Positions 50,980-59,790 of a DNA stretch of 64,000 nt are shown here, piece after piece; the stretch's first letter is position 1; the number at the start of each line of letters is the position of its first letter. The notes under the pieces were generated by a model. The model had not been told where the DNA came from. It searched no databases and saw nothing but the letters and a program-made list of their open reading frames with translations. The translations under genes were made by a program, and so were the position numbers. The stretch comes from Solibacillus isronensis (lineage in GTDB: Bacteria > Bacillota > Bacilli > Bacillales_A > Planococcaceae), in NCBI RefSeq assembly GCF_900168685.1, contig NZ_FVZN01000011.1, positions 62,001 through 126,000 of the forward strand, written 5' to 3'.

Positions 50980-52001
50980 CGCTGTATCTCCTTTTCACGA
51001 AGCTTTACAGATGCCTTTGTTTTTTGGCCCTTTTTCATCTTCCACTCATGGTAGCGCATTGAAACTGTACCTACGATGCCTCGCGGGAAGAATATAACAG
51101 CTAAAATGTACAGAATACCGAAGAAAATAATCCACCGTTCAAAAATAGGATAGTCTCTTGCAAGACCTGATAAATAATGCTGGGCAAATTCAATGACACC
51201 TGCCCCGATGATTGGTCCGATTAGCGTTCCAACTCCACCGATAATCGTCATCATTAGTGCATCGAGTGTAATGTCCATCGTCAGAACACTCGTATTGACA
51301 AAGCGCAACGATATCGCGTAAAGCGAACCTGCCAAACTTGCAACAGCACCCGCAATAACGGAAGCAATGATTTTATAACCTAATGTTTTAAACCCGAGTG
51401 ACCGTGTACGTTGCTCGTTTTCACGAATCGCAACAAGCACTTTCCCGAATGGTGATGCAACAATTCGTTTCAGTAATATGAAAATGACAACGAGACAAAT
51501 GAGCACTAAAAAGTAAAAATACAGCCGCTCACGAAACAGTTCCGGTGCACGGAATGTAAATCCATCATTTCCTTTCGTTACCGTCCGCCACTTTTCTGCC
51601 AGCACTAAAAACAACCCTGAAATCGCTAACGTAAACATTGCATAAAAGTGACTTTTCAAACGAAGCGTCAATGCGCCGCTTATTACACTAATAATTGCGG
51701 ATAATACAATTCCTACTAAAATTGAAGCAGCGAATATACCGATTGACGGACCGAAATCGCTCAGCATAATCGCTGTCGTATACGCACCAATCCCGAAAAA
51801 CATCGCATGACCGAATGAAATAATGCCCGTGTAACCTAGTAAAATATCGTAACTCATCGCGAGTATTGCAAAAATACAAAACTGCGTTAATAAAATCGTC
51901 ATCGTTCGAGAATCCAGTACAAACGGTAATACAGCCATGATTCCTACTACGACTGCAAACACTAAATTCATTTTCGATAAAATTAATGGCTGTTTTAACA
52001 T
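50976..52001 (-). CDS. livM: LIV-type ABC transporter permease (LivM-like)
   Basis: Branched-chain amino-acid-type ABC permease, 341 aa, about nine helices with the family signature GLGYTGIISFGHAMFFGIGAYTTAIM-type segment (LLGYTGIISFGHAMFFGIG, about 60-80) and the ATPase-contact loop VAIRENEQRTRSLGFKTLGYKI. The C-terminus is basic. The start is the ATG behind AAGGGGTGATTCT; an upstream in-frame start six codons earlier overlaps that site. It overlaps the next gene by 4 bp. Together with LivH, LivF, LivG and the binding protein it forms a full importer; the ligand may be a carboxylic acid rather than an amino acid given the enzymes downstream. Confidence 0.92.
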   Translation of the reverse strand: MLKQPLILSKMNLVFAVVVGIMAVLPFVLDSRTMTILLTQFCIFAILAMSYDILLGYTGIISFGHAMFFGIGAYTTAIMLSDFGPSIGIFAASILVGIVLSAIISVISGALTLRLKSHFYAMFTLAISGLFLVLAEKWRTVTKGNDGFTFRAPELFRERLYFYFLVLICLVVIFILLKRIVASPFGKVLVAIRENEQRTRSLGFKTLGYKIIASVIAGAVASLAGSLYAISLRFVNTSVLTMDITLDALMMTIIGGVGTLIGPIIGAGVIEFAQHYLSGLARDYPIFERWIIFFGILYILAVIFFPRGIVGTVSMRYHEWKMKKGQKTKASVKLREKEIQR

Positions 52002-52005
52002 AGAA

Positions 52006-52869
52006 TCACCCCTTCGCAACTGTGAATAAGCCTTGTGGACGGAAAATCAGAACACTTGCCATTAAAATCATATTGACCGCAACGGATAGAAACGGCACAT
52101 AATATGCCATAAAACTCCCGGCAAGCCCTACTAAAATCGCTGCCATCAATGAACCTTGGAAACTTCCCATTCCACCGATGACTACAACGATAAATCCTAA
52201 AATCGCATATTCCATTCCCATTTCCGCATACACAACCCCTGAATACGGTGCCATCAGCATTCCACCCAACGCCGCCAATGCTGCACCGCACATAAAGACA
52301 ATCAAAAATACGCGCTTAATGTTAATACCTAATGCCTGTGTCATTTCACGGTTCATAACCCCAGCCCGAACGACCAATCCGATTTTCGTACGATTTAAAA
52401 TGAAATACAGAACACCGAATAAAGCAAAACCTACAACGATAATGAAAATCCGGTATTTAATAATCGTTAAATCACCAATTTGCCAACTGCCTGCCAAGTA
52501 AGAAGGAACTTTAACAGGTACACCGTTTGGACCGAAAACAACTTTAATCATTTCCTGCAGAACGAGCATGAACCCGAGCGTAATCAGAATCTGCTGTACG
52601 TGATTCCCGTAAACCGGCTTAATAATAAGCTTTTCCGTAATAAACCCAAGGGCAAGACCTGTGAGAATCGCGACAACAATTCCGACTATAAAACTATTGC
52701 TCCATAAATATGTGAACACCCCTGTATAGGCACCCCATACGAACAGTCCGCCGTGCGCAAAATTCAGCACATCCATTAGCCCGAATATAAGCGTCAACCC
52801 GGCTGCCAGTAAGAAAATAAGCATTCCTGTCGCTAGTCCATTTATCGTTAAACTGATTATTAGTTCCAT
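52006..52869 (-). CDS. livH: LIV-type ABC transporter permease (LivH-like)
   Basis: Second permease, 287 aa: INGLATGMLIFLLAAGLTLIFGLMDVLNFAHGGLFVWGAYTG at the N-terminus is the LivH signature; RAGVMNREMTQALGINIKRVF is the ATPase-contact loop. Six to eight helices. RBS AGGAGGGGAAGCTG before ATG. It follows livF by about 13 bp and precedes livM by 4 bp, in the usual order for these operons. Confidence 0.93.
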   Translation of the reverse strand: MELIISLTINGLATGMLIFLLAAGLTLIFGLMDVLNFAHGGLFVWGAYTGVFTYLWSNSFIVGIVVAILTGLALGFITEKLIIKPVYGNHVQQILITLGFMLVLQEMIKVVFGPNGVPVKVPSYLAGSWQIGDLTIIKYRIFIIVVGFALFGVLYFILNRTKIGLVVRAGVMNREMTQALGINIKRVFLIVFMCGAALAALGGMLMAPYSGVVYAEMGMEYAILGFIVVVIGGMGSFQGSLMAAILVGLAGSFMAYYVPFLSVAVNMILMASVLIFRPQGLFTVAKG

Positions 52870-52882
52870 CAGCTTCCCCTCC

Positions 52883-53590
52883 TTATCCGATTCCTAAATA
52901 TTTACGCTTAAGCTGGTCGTCTTCAATCAAACCTTGCATTTCTCCTGATTGCACTGTCCGCCCGTCATCGATTAATGTGAATGTATCGCCGATTTTACTC
53001 GCCATCATAAAGTTTTGTTCGACAAGTACAATCGATGTATGCTTTTTCATTTCAGTAATAGCTTCCATTACTTTCTCGATCACAATTGGCGCAAGGCCTT
53101 TGGATGGTTCGTCGATTAAAAGCAGCTTGCTGTCATTGACAAAAGCCCTTGCCATCGCAAGCATTTGCTTTTGACCACCCGATAAATTGCCGCCCTGCTT
53201 CTTCCAAAACTTTTTCAAATCCGGGAATAACTCTAAAATGTATGCCTGCTTTTGCATTGTTGCGTCCGTTTCTTTGCGGATCGCCACTTTCATGTTTTCC
53301 TCTACTGTCAGCTGTCCGAAAATGCCTTGGTCTTCCGGCACATAGCCAATCCCACTATTCGCAATATCATAAGGCGTCATTTTCGTAATATCTTTCCCGT
53401 CGAAATGGATCGCCCCTTTCGATGCCGGCGTTAAACCCATAATTGTGCGAAGTGTCGTCGTTTTCCCTGCACCGTTCCGCCCCAGTAAAACCGAAACTTC
53501 TCCCGCTTTTGCTTCAAAGTTGATGCCTTGTAAAATATGATATTGTGAAATAAACGTCTCCACACGCTCCAGCGTTAAAATATTATTCAT
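52883..53590 (-). CDS. livF: LIV-type ABC transporter ATPase (LivF-like)
   Basis: ATP-binding subunit, 235 aa: Walker A LLGRNGAGKTTTLRT (about 35-49), Q-loop GYVPEDQGIFGQLTVEEN, signature LSGGQKQMLAMARA, Walker B KLLLIDEPSKGLAPI and the switch His region VLVEQNF, all typical of LivF. The start is the ATG behind AGGAGGCCTTGCAT, inside the end of livG (8-bp overlap); an upstream TTG two codons earlier is less likely. Confidence 0.94.
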   Translation of the reverse strand: MNNILTLERVETFISQYHILQGINFEAKAGEVSVLLGRNGAGKTTTLRTIMGLTPASKGAIHFDGKDITKMTPYDIANSGIGYVPEDQGIFGQLTVEENMKVAIRKETDATMQKQAYILELFPDLKKFWKKQGGNLSGGQKQMLAMARAFVNDSKLLLIDEPSKGLAPIVIEKVMEAITEMKKHTSIVLVEQNFMMASKIGDTFTLIDDGRTVQSGEMQGLIEDDQLKRKYLGIG

Positions 53591-54344
53591 ATGCAAGGCC
53601 TCCTAAATACGCTTGTTGTACCGTTTCATTGTTCATAATTTCCTCAGGTGACCCGTCGGCTAACAGCGCACCGTTGAACAGCACCATAATCGAATCGGAC
53701 AAATCGATAATCATATCCATTTTGTGCTCGATCAGTAAAATCGTTTTATCACCGCGCTCCTTAATCGAACGAATCACATCCAATATTGCAGGTACTTCCT
53801 CCAATGACATGCCGGCTGTCGGCTCATCCAACAGTAAAATTTCAGTATCAAGTGCCAGTAACATTCCGATTTCCAGCTTTCTTTTTTCACCGTGTGAAAG
53901 CTGATTCGCCACTTGATGCATTTTGTCGGTTAATAACACTTGTTCCAAAATCTCAACCGCTTCATTCGTAATCTCTTTATATTTCAAAAAATGATTGAGC
54001 ATATGGAAGCGCACTTTTCGTTTCGATTGCACAGCAAGGCGCACATTTTCCAGCACCGTTAAATTCGGGAATACATTTGTTATCTGAAATGACCTTCCGA
54101 TTCCTAATCGCGTCCGGTCCACCGATGACTTTTTTTGAAGCGATTGTCCTTTAAAGAACACATCCCCTTCTGTCGGCTCCAGCTCACCGCTAATTAAATT
54201 GAAGAATGTTGTTTTCCCCGCACCGTTTGGCCCAATAATGGATTTAAAATGCTTTGCTGTCATTTCAAAATTAATGCTGTCCACCGCTTTATGCTCACCG
54301 AATTTAATCGATAAATTGTTCGTCTTTAAAATCGGTTCCATCAT
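53583..54344 (-). CDS. livG: LIV-type ABC transporter ATPase (LivG-like)
   Basis: ATP-binding subunit, 253 aa: Walker A IIGPNGAGKTTFFNLISG (about 37-54), GIGRSFQITNVFPNLTVLENV with the Q-loop, signature QLSHGEKRKLEIGMLL, Walker B ILLLDEPTAGMSLEEV and TILLIEHKMDMI. LSHGEK is the LivG-type signature variant. It is preceded by a hairpin that separates it from the binding-protein gene. RBS GAGAGGGTGAG. Confidence 0.94.
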   Translation of the reverse strand: MMEPILKTNNLSIKFGEHKAVDSINFEMTAKHFKSIIGPNGAGKTTFFNLISGELEPTEGDVFFKGQSLQKKSSVDRTRLGIGRSFQITNVFPNLTVLENVRLAVQSKRKVRFHMLNHFLKYKEITNEAVEILEQVLLTDKMHQVANQLSHGEKRKLEIGMLLALDTEILLLDEPTAGMSLEEVPAILDVIRSIKERGDKTILLIEHKMDMIIDLSDSIMVLFNGALLADGSPEEIMNNETVQQAYLGGLAYE

Positions 54345-54397
54345 CTCACCCTCTCTTGTTGATTTCCATTGCGGCCTGATTTCTTAGAGACCCTTAT

Positions 54398-54440
54398 AAC
54401 AAAAGGCTGTCTTGAAAGTTCAACACTTTTTAGACAGCCT
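54398..54440 (-). terminator. Attenuator hairpin after the binding-protein gene
   Basis: Stem AGGCTGTCT/AGACAGCCT with a 19-nt loop, then TTTTGTT on the minus strand. It would lower expression of livG and later genes relative to the binding protein. Confidence 0.75.
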
Positions 54441-54450
54441 CACTTATTTA

Positions 54451-55704
54451 CTAGTTTAAAATAGGAGGTTCCGTTTCTTCTGGAAGTAATTCACGTAGTA
54501 ATACTGGTACCGGATAATCAAATTCCGCTACTTTTTCAAGGCGGATTGCGTACATTGTCTGTAATGCCTGGTGATCTTCTTCACGGAATGTCATCGTTCC
54601 CTTAGGCGTTTCAAATGACATACCTTCCATTAGAGGAATTAACGTATTCCCATCCGCATCTCCACCTGATGCTTTTAGTGCTTCTACAATCGCAACTGCC
54701 GCTGTAAATCCACCCGGTGTAAATAAATCAGGAACTTCACCATTGAATCGTGCTTTATGTTCTTCTACTAACCAATCATTCACTTCATTTTTTGGTAGTG
54801 TGTGATGGTAAACAGAAAACCCTTCCATACCTACTAATGGCTCCATAAATTGAAGTGCAATAATGTCTGGTGCACCAGTTGAAATTTTAATCCCTTTTTC
54901 CTGCAGTTTTAAATCCGCAATTTGATTCCAAGGAGAGTTCGCCCCTGCCCATACTACGAATAAGAAGTCCGGTTTCGAATCAATAATTTTTTGCAAGTTT
55001 GACGTAAAGTCTGTTGCAGCCGGATCTGCATATTCTTCTAAAACAATTTCAGCACCTAATCCTTCAGCTGCTGCTTTAAATGCTGATACACCATCCCAAC
55101 CGAATGAATAATCCGGTGCGAACGTTGCAATTTTTACACCTTCTCCAGCGATTGCCGCTGCAGCTGCGTATGCATCCTGTGAAGAGTTACGCGCCGTTCT
55201 GAAAATGTAAGGGTTAAACTCTGAACCTGTAATACTGTCAGCTACTGCTGGTTCTACAATCATAATTTTCTCGTATTCTTCTGCTAGTGGAAGTACCGCC
55301 AATGTGTCACCTGAACTTGATGAACCAACTAGAAAATCAACCGCGTCATCCTCTAATAGCTTCGTTGCCTTTTGAACAGCTACTTCAGGTTTCGTTTCTG
55401 TATCTTCCCAAACGACTTCGATTTTACGGCCTTCCACTTCCATCGTGCCGTCTGTCGCATATTCAAGACCTAACTCGAATCCGTTTTTCGTCTGCTTACC
55501 ATATGATTCAAGAGCTCCCGTTAACGATGCAAGTACACCGACTTTAATCGGAGTTGTTGATGCAGCTGTTTCTGTTGTTCCGCTCTTACCTTGCTCAGCT
55601 GAATTTGTAGTTGATGAATCATCGCCGTCTGTTGAATCACTATTACATGCAACCAATAAGAAAATCGATAATACCGCAAAAGTTAACCATAAACGCTTTT
55701 TCAT
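54451..55704 (-). CDS. LIV-type ABC substrate-binding lipoprotein
   Basis: Periplasmic-binding-protein type I lipoprotein, 417 aa: signal peptide with lipobox LLVAC (Cys about 20), Ser/Thr/Asp linker, then IKVGVLASLTGALESYGKQTKNGFELGLEYA (about 52-82) and AVDFLVGSSSSGDTLAVLPLAEEYEKIMIVEPAVADSIT, typical of Leu/Ile/Val-type and aromatic/short-acid-type receptors. It is the first gene of the operon. Two TGTAAC words 11 bp apart lie 66-82 bp upstream of its start, a possible activator site. Confidence 0.9.
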   Translation of the reverse strand: MKKRLWLTFAVLSIFLLVACNSDSTDGDDSSTTNSAEQGKSGTTETAASTTPIKVGVLASLTGALESYGKQTKNGFELGLEYATDGTMEVEGRKIEVVWEDTETKPEVAVQKATKLLEDDAVDFLVGSSSSGDTLAVLPLAEEYEKIMIVEPAVADSITGSEFNPYIFRTARNSSQDAYAAAAAIAGEGVKIATFAPDYSFGWDGVSAFKAAAEGLGAEIVLEEYADPAATDFTSNLQKIIDSKPDFLFVVWAGANSPWNQIADLKLQEKGIKISTGAPDIIALQFMEPLVGMEGFSVYHHTLPKNEVNDWLVEEHKARFNGEVPDLFTPGGFTAAVAIVEALKASGGDADGNTLIPLMEGMSFETPKGTMTFREEDHQALQTMYAIRLEKVAEFDYPVPVLLRELLPEETEPPILN

Positions 55705-55755
55705 TCAATGTCCCTCCTAGCAAAATTTTCAGCATAGCTATCTGCTTAACCGTAA

Positions 55756-55786
55756 TGTAACATCGCGAAGTTACAAATGAGTTACA
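55756..55786 (-). promoter_or_regulatory. TGTAAC direct/inverted repeat upstream of the liv operon
   Basis: On the minus strand TGTAAC (55786-55781), 5 bp, TGTAAC (55775-55770), 8 bp, GTTACA (55761-55756). The 11-bp direct repeat fits one helical turn and both SARP/BTAD-type and WalR-type sites (TGTWAH-N5-TGTWAH). It may bind the adjacent ATPase/BTAD regulator. Confidence 0.55.
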
Positions 55787-55825
55787 TTTGGTGAGGGGGA
55801 CTCCCAGGAAGCGCGAATTGCTAGA

Positions 55826-56192
55826 GATTTGTTCTAATAAAAGCTGATTAATTCTAATAAAAATTAATTTGTTCTAATAAAAATTAATTTGTTCTAATAA
55901 AAATTAATTTGTTCTAATAAAATTGCGATCTTCTAATATATCGTGCGGTTGTTCTAATATCACTTCGAATTGTTCGAATATCGGTGCTCAATCTTCCAAT
56001 AACCCACCGTTTTGTTCTAATAAGCTGTTCAATTGTTCTAATAAAAATATGACAAGAACTTTTTTTCACCCCAATTCTAGGGAATGCATGCTCCATATCG
56101 ATTCCATTTCACACATCTTCTAATATCGGCTTCACTTCTTCTAATAACGCACTAACTTCTTCTAATAACCCGCTCGAATGTTCTAATAAAAC
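55826..56192. repeat. Helically phased TTCTAATA array 5
   Basis: Key C at 55834, 55854, 55874, 55894, 55914, 55933, 55954, 55975, 55996, 56017 and 56038, then after an 82-bp gap at 56120, 56141, 56162 and 56183; steps 19-21 bp. Three consecutive units (55873-55914) also share the spacer AAAATTAATTTG, a recent local duplication. The array follows the terminator of the minus-strand regulator gene and reads TATTAGAA in its direction. A 60-codon frame (55914-56096) is a by-product. Confidence 0.85.
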
Positions 56193-56196
56193 GGCA

Positions 56197-56234
56197 ATAA
56201 AAAAAGCCATGTTGAAATCAATCTTCAACATAGC
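56197..56234 (-). terminator. Terminator of the BTAD regulator gene
   Basis: Stem GCTATGTTGAA/TTCAACATGGC and seven T on the minus strand. Confidence 0.88.
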
Positions 56235-56249
56235 TCTTAATCAATCTAT

Positions 56250-59200
56250 TCACATCTTCAACACAAGCTCATACAGTCGCTCGGTCGGTTCCATCGGCGT
56301 GATTTTATATTGGTCGTCCAGTACATCTACACAGCGCTCATAATATTTGATTGCTTCCCGGCGGTTCCCTAAATAGTAATGGGCAAGCATTAATAGCCGG
56401 TAGCCTTCTTCATGACCATCATCAAGTGCAATAATTCGGTCTGCCCATCTGATCACTTTCTCAAACTGCTGCAGACGTACGTAATTTTGGGCGACACGCT
56501 CTAAAATGAGCAGTATTTGTTCATTATAATGCGCCTGAATTGGTTCCAGCCATTCCCGTTCCATGTCCGAACAGAACTCCCCATCCACTAGCCGCATCGC
56601 CAGTTTCAGCCATTCATTTGAAAGCTTGGCGGTCTTTTCTTCCAGTCCGCGCTGCACATAATACATAAAATGGGCAACATCGCTATGAATCCAGCGATCT
56701 TCCAATTTATATAAATGCTGATGGCGTTTAATAAAGTTGCTTTCTTCACGCGCCGATCTAGTCGGCTCCAACGTTTTTAACATCGCATTATAAACAACTT
56801 TAAAATCACGCTGCATCGCTTCTTCATCCTGCTGCCAGATTGCATCGCAAATTTGCTGACGTGATACAAACTGCTCGCGGTGAATGTATAAATACAAAAA
56901 CAGTTCCTTCGCTTTCAACCGCTTCCATTCTTTATCCTGAATCATTTCATTCTCACGGTAAATTTGCACAGGACCAAATAACGTCAATGAAAGCTCTGTA
57001 CTTGGTGCTGCAATTAAATTTAATTGGCTAAATACGAGCTTCTCCTGCTGCAGCTGTTTAGCGAGTTGAACAAATACGATTAAATAGCGCGGCCCGAAAA
57101 GGGTTTTCTTCTCCATGAAAAATGGATACTCATTCACATATAATTCCCAAAAGCGACGATGATATGTGAACGCATGCTCTTGATCATTTAATTTGGCATA
57201 ACAATACGCCAGCCAAAAGGAGCAAATCATCTGACCGTACGTATCCTCACTGCGCTCATAATAGGACAGAGCCTGTTTTGCCGTATCAATCGCTTCTTCA
57301 AACTGGCTATTTTCGGCCAGCACTTTCGTCAATGCAGTCAACAGCAGGGCCGACATCCAGAAATCTTGTACTTTATTTGTTTCCCTCAGTCCGATTTGTG
57401 CATGGCGCTTCGCTTCAAACACATTATCGCGGTGATACAGAATAAGCCCCATGTAACACTCTGCAGTAATGCGTTTTACATGAATGAGATTGAGAAGCTC
57501 AAGCGTCTCATCAAAACAGCCTTTCGCACGCTCAAAATCTTTCATCTCCATATTCAGCAGCGCCAGCCCTTTACGCAGCTTTGTCAGCGCAAGTGTATAC
57601 GGCATATCAACGAGCGCTTCCTTTCCGCCTTCTATAATTCGGCTATAGGCTTGTGTATTTTCACCCATTAATACATCTATCAAAACGAGCAGTAAATCGG
57701 TCGTGCGATGTGCTTCTTCCCATTGGAACGGTTTTGACACACGCGCATTCAGCAACTCTTTCGCTTTGTCCAGCTGACCATGGCGCAAATAAAGACGCGC
57801 ATCGATATTATTAATGCTTAACTGCAGGTTTTGCGACTGGCTCCAGCGCAGCGCCTCCCCCGCTTTCCCTAAATTGATCAGGTTTTCGGTATATAAACTA
57901 TTAATAAGATGGCGTTCTGTATCAGTCACTTCTACTTCATTCAATAGGCTAATTGCCTGCTGTAAATGATGTTCCGCAAAAACCGGCTGAAGGGTATCCA
58001 AATAAATATTGGCCAGCCCAAACTGCGAACGCATTAAAAATAAACGGTTCTGCTGCAGCTGCGCTTTTATAAAGCATTCATTATATGCATTTTTTGCCCG
58101 CTCATACTGCGCACGGTAACGCTGGCATTCCCCTTCATAATAAAGAAGCTGATAAGGTTTTTCTTCAATCGCAAAATCTTTCAGCCGTTCGAGTAAAAAT
58201 TCAAATTGCCCCGCTTCAATAAACTGTGGTGCAAATTGCATCAGCAACTGGATGTAGTAGCGGTTGTTTTTCAGCTGGGTTGCATGTGTGACAGCTAATA
58301 CACCTAAATTTTGATTGGCATAATACCGGGCTGCCTGTTCATGGAATTCCTCATGCAAATCCGGATAGTATTCACTTAGCCGCTGCTGTAGAAACTGTTG
58401 AAACAGTGCATGGAAACGGTATTTTGTTCCCCCTGCCAATGGTGTTATAAACGCAAGATCATCCAACTTTGGCTTCACTTGCTGAATCCATTCCATCCCA
58501 TACAGTTCCGTAATGACATCAAGGGAAATAACTTGATGAATGCCAAGCTTTAAAAGCTGAAGCTGCAGTTGCTCGTCCAGCTTATCGAATACTTCCGCAG
58601 AAAGGTAAGCAAAGAAATTCCCGACCGACCCTTCCGCGATATCTATTAGCTGTTCCTGACTATATTTCGCTTTATAGCCAAGCAGCATGATCGCCATCGC
58701 CCACCCTTCAGTCATTTGCATAATAAATTCGCTTTGTTCGTCCGTTATTTGCCGGTCAAAAAAAGCTTCAAATAAATATTGAACATCTTCTTCTGCAAAA
58801 GTAAATTCCGGCTCTAAACACTCAATCAGCTGATTATTCATACGAAGCGTCAACAAACAGCTCCACTCAGGCATTTTCCTTGTTGCGACTATGATATGGA
58901 GGTTGGCAGGTAAAAATTGAAGCAGCTGATTCATAATGTAATTGATCGGAAATACGTGTGAGACATGGTGATAATCGTCCAGTACAATTAAAAAGGGTTC
59001 TTGTATATGGTACAGCTCATTGGCGATTTGTTTTGAAAGCTGCAGTAACTCTTCCATATTATGAAACTTTAATGTCTCATCCCAGCCTTTTAATTTTTCG
59101 CCGAACGACGGGAAATGCTGCTGAATACTATAGATAAAATGACGTAAAAACGGAAATATCGAGTCATCATCCGGCGTAATCTGATACCAGGAGGATTTTG

Positions 59201-59381
59201 TTTTCTGATCGTTTAAAAACTGGCTAATAAGCGATGTTTTCCCGTAACCTGCGCTACTATGTAAAATGGTACACTTTGCATGCGGCCAATCCGAAAGCTT
59301 TTTCATTAACTTTGCTCTTCTTAAATAGTTATTGACTGGTGTCGGAGGTATAAGTTTCGAGACAAAGATATGTTGCTCCAT
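56250..59381 (-). CDS. MalT/SARP-like ATPase regulator with C-terminal BTAD
   Basis: A 1043-aa STAND-type regulator. N-terminal NTPase (about 1-330) with Walker A SSAGYGKTSLI (42-52) and Walker B FLIVLDDYHHV; ADLRRATR-like sensor region IVATRKMPEW; then a long TPR-rich middle (about 380-780); then LSLTLFGPVQIY starting an OmpR-like winged helix (about 797-895, KAKELFLYLYIHREQFVSRQQICDAIW) and a BTAD domain (about 900-1043). So the DNA-binding part is at the C-terminus, SARP-like, not LuxR-type. The start is the ATG behind GATGGGGTGGGAAGC. It lies next to the liv-type operon, which it probably controls. Confidence 0.88.
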   Translation of the reverse strand: MEQHIFVSKLIPPTPVNNYLRRAKLMKKLSDWPHAKCTILHSSAGYGKTSLISQFLNDQKTKSSWYQITPDDDSIFPFLRHFIYSIQQHFPSFGEKLKGWDETLKFHNMEELLQLSKQIANELYHIQEPFLIVLDDYHHVSHVFPINYIMNQLLQFLPANLHIIVATRKMPEWSCLLTLRMNNQLIECLEPEFTFAEEDVQYLFEAFFDRQITDEQSEFIMQMTEGWAMAIMLLGYKAKYSQEQLIDIAEGSVGNFFAYLSAEVFDKLDEQLQLQLLKLGIHQVISLDVITELYGMEWIQQVKPKLDDLAFITPLAGGTKYRFHALFQQFLQQRLSEYYPDLHEEFHEQAARYYANQNLGVLAVTHATQLKNNRYYIQLLMQFAPQFIEAGQFEFLLERLKDFAIEEKPYQLLYYEGECQRYRAQYERAKNAYNECFIKAQLQQNRLFLMRSQFGLANIYLDTLQPVFAEHHLQQAISLLNEVEVTDTERHLINSLYTENLINLGKAGEALRWSQSQNLQLSINNIDARLYLRHGQLDKAKELLNARVSKPFQWEEAHRTTDLLLVLIDVLMGENTQAYSRIIEGGKEALVDMPYTLALTKLRKGLALLNMEMKDFERAKGCFDETLELLNLIHVKRITAECYMGLILYHRDNVFEAKRHAQIGLRETNKVQDFWMSALLLTALTKVLAENSQFEEAIDTAKQALSYYERSEDTYGQMICSFWLAYCYAKLNDQEHAFTYHRRFWELYVNEYPFFMEKKTLFGPRYLIVFVQLAKQLQQEKLVFSQLNLIAAPSTELSLTLFGPVQIYRENEMIQDKEWKRLKAKELFLYLYIHREQFVSRQQICDAIWQQDEEAMQRDFKVVYNAMLKTLEPTRSAREESNFIKRHQHLYKLEDRWIHSDVAHFMYYVQRGLEEKTAKLSNEWLKLAMRLVDGEFCSDMEREWLEPIQAHYNEQILLILERVAQNYVRLQQFEKVIRWADRIIALDDGHEEGYRLLMLAHYYLGNRREAIKYYERCVDVLDDQYKITPMEPTERLYELVLKM

Positions 59382-59396
59382 GCTTCCCACCCCATC

Positions 59397-59410
59397 TGTA
59401 ATTAATTACA
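59397..59410. promoter_or_regulatory. TGTAATTAATTACA palindrome before the BTAD regulator
   Basis: Perfect 14-bp palindrome 16 bp upstream of the start codon. Its TGTAAT half-site matches the TGTAAC words before the liv operon, so autoregulation is possible. Confidence 0.45.
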
Positions 59411-59740
59411 AACATATTATCATAAAGCAGAAAATTATTCTTTAAAATACAGAATTTATATAAAACTTGACTAATATATAGTATATTAATCTTTCATGTT
59501 GAATATTATAACTATTTAAGAAAAGAAAAAATCTACTAAGTTACATTAGAGAATTTTGTAAGACATTAGCGATTACCATTAAACCATAGAAGAAATGGCC
59601 AATTATGTATGAAAACCTGTATGAAAACGAGTTAAATAAATAGTAATTTCATAGAAATGAAAGCGAAACCAATGCCTATAAATATAGATCTCACGGCATT
59701 TATCGCCACTTGTTTAAGTTGGTTTCCTTTAAAAAAGTAC
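59411..59740. other. AT-rich intergenic region between BTAD regulator and small peptide gene
   Basis: About 330 bp, very AT-rich. It contains a tandem GTATGAAAAC pair near 59607-59626 and an AT palindrome near 59470. Promoters of the regulator must lie in its left part. No gene or known RNA is seen. Confidence 0.4.
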
Positions 59741-59769
59741 TTTACTTAATTTTCTGAATATTTTATAAT
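59741..59769 (+). promoter_or_regulatory. Sigma-A promoter of the 35-aa peptide gene
   Basis: TTTACT (59741-59746), a 17-bp spacer and a perfect TATAAT (59764-59769), 21 bp before the start codon. Confidence 0.7.
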
Positions 59770-59790
59770 TATGAAAAGGAGTTGATACAC

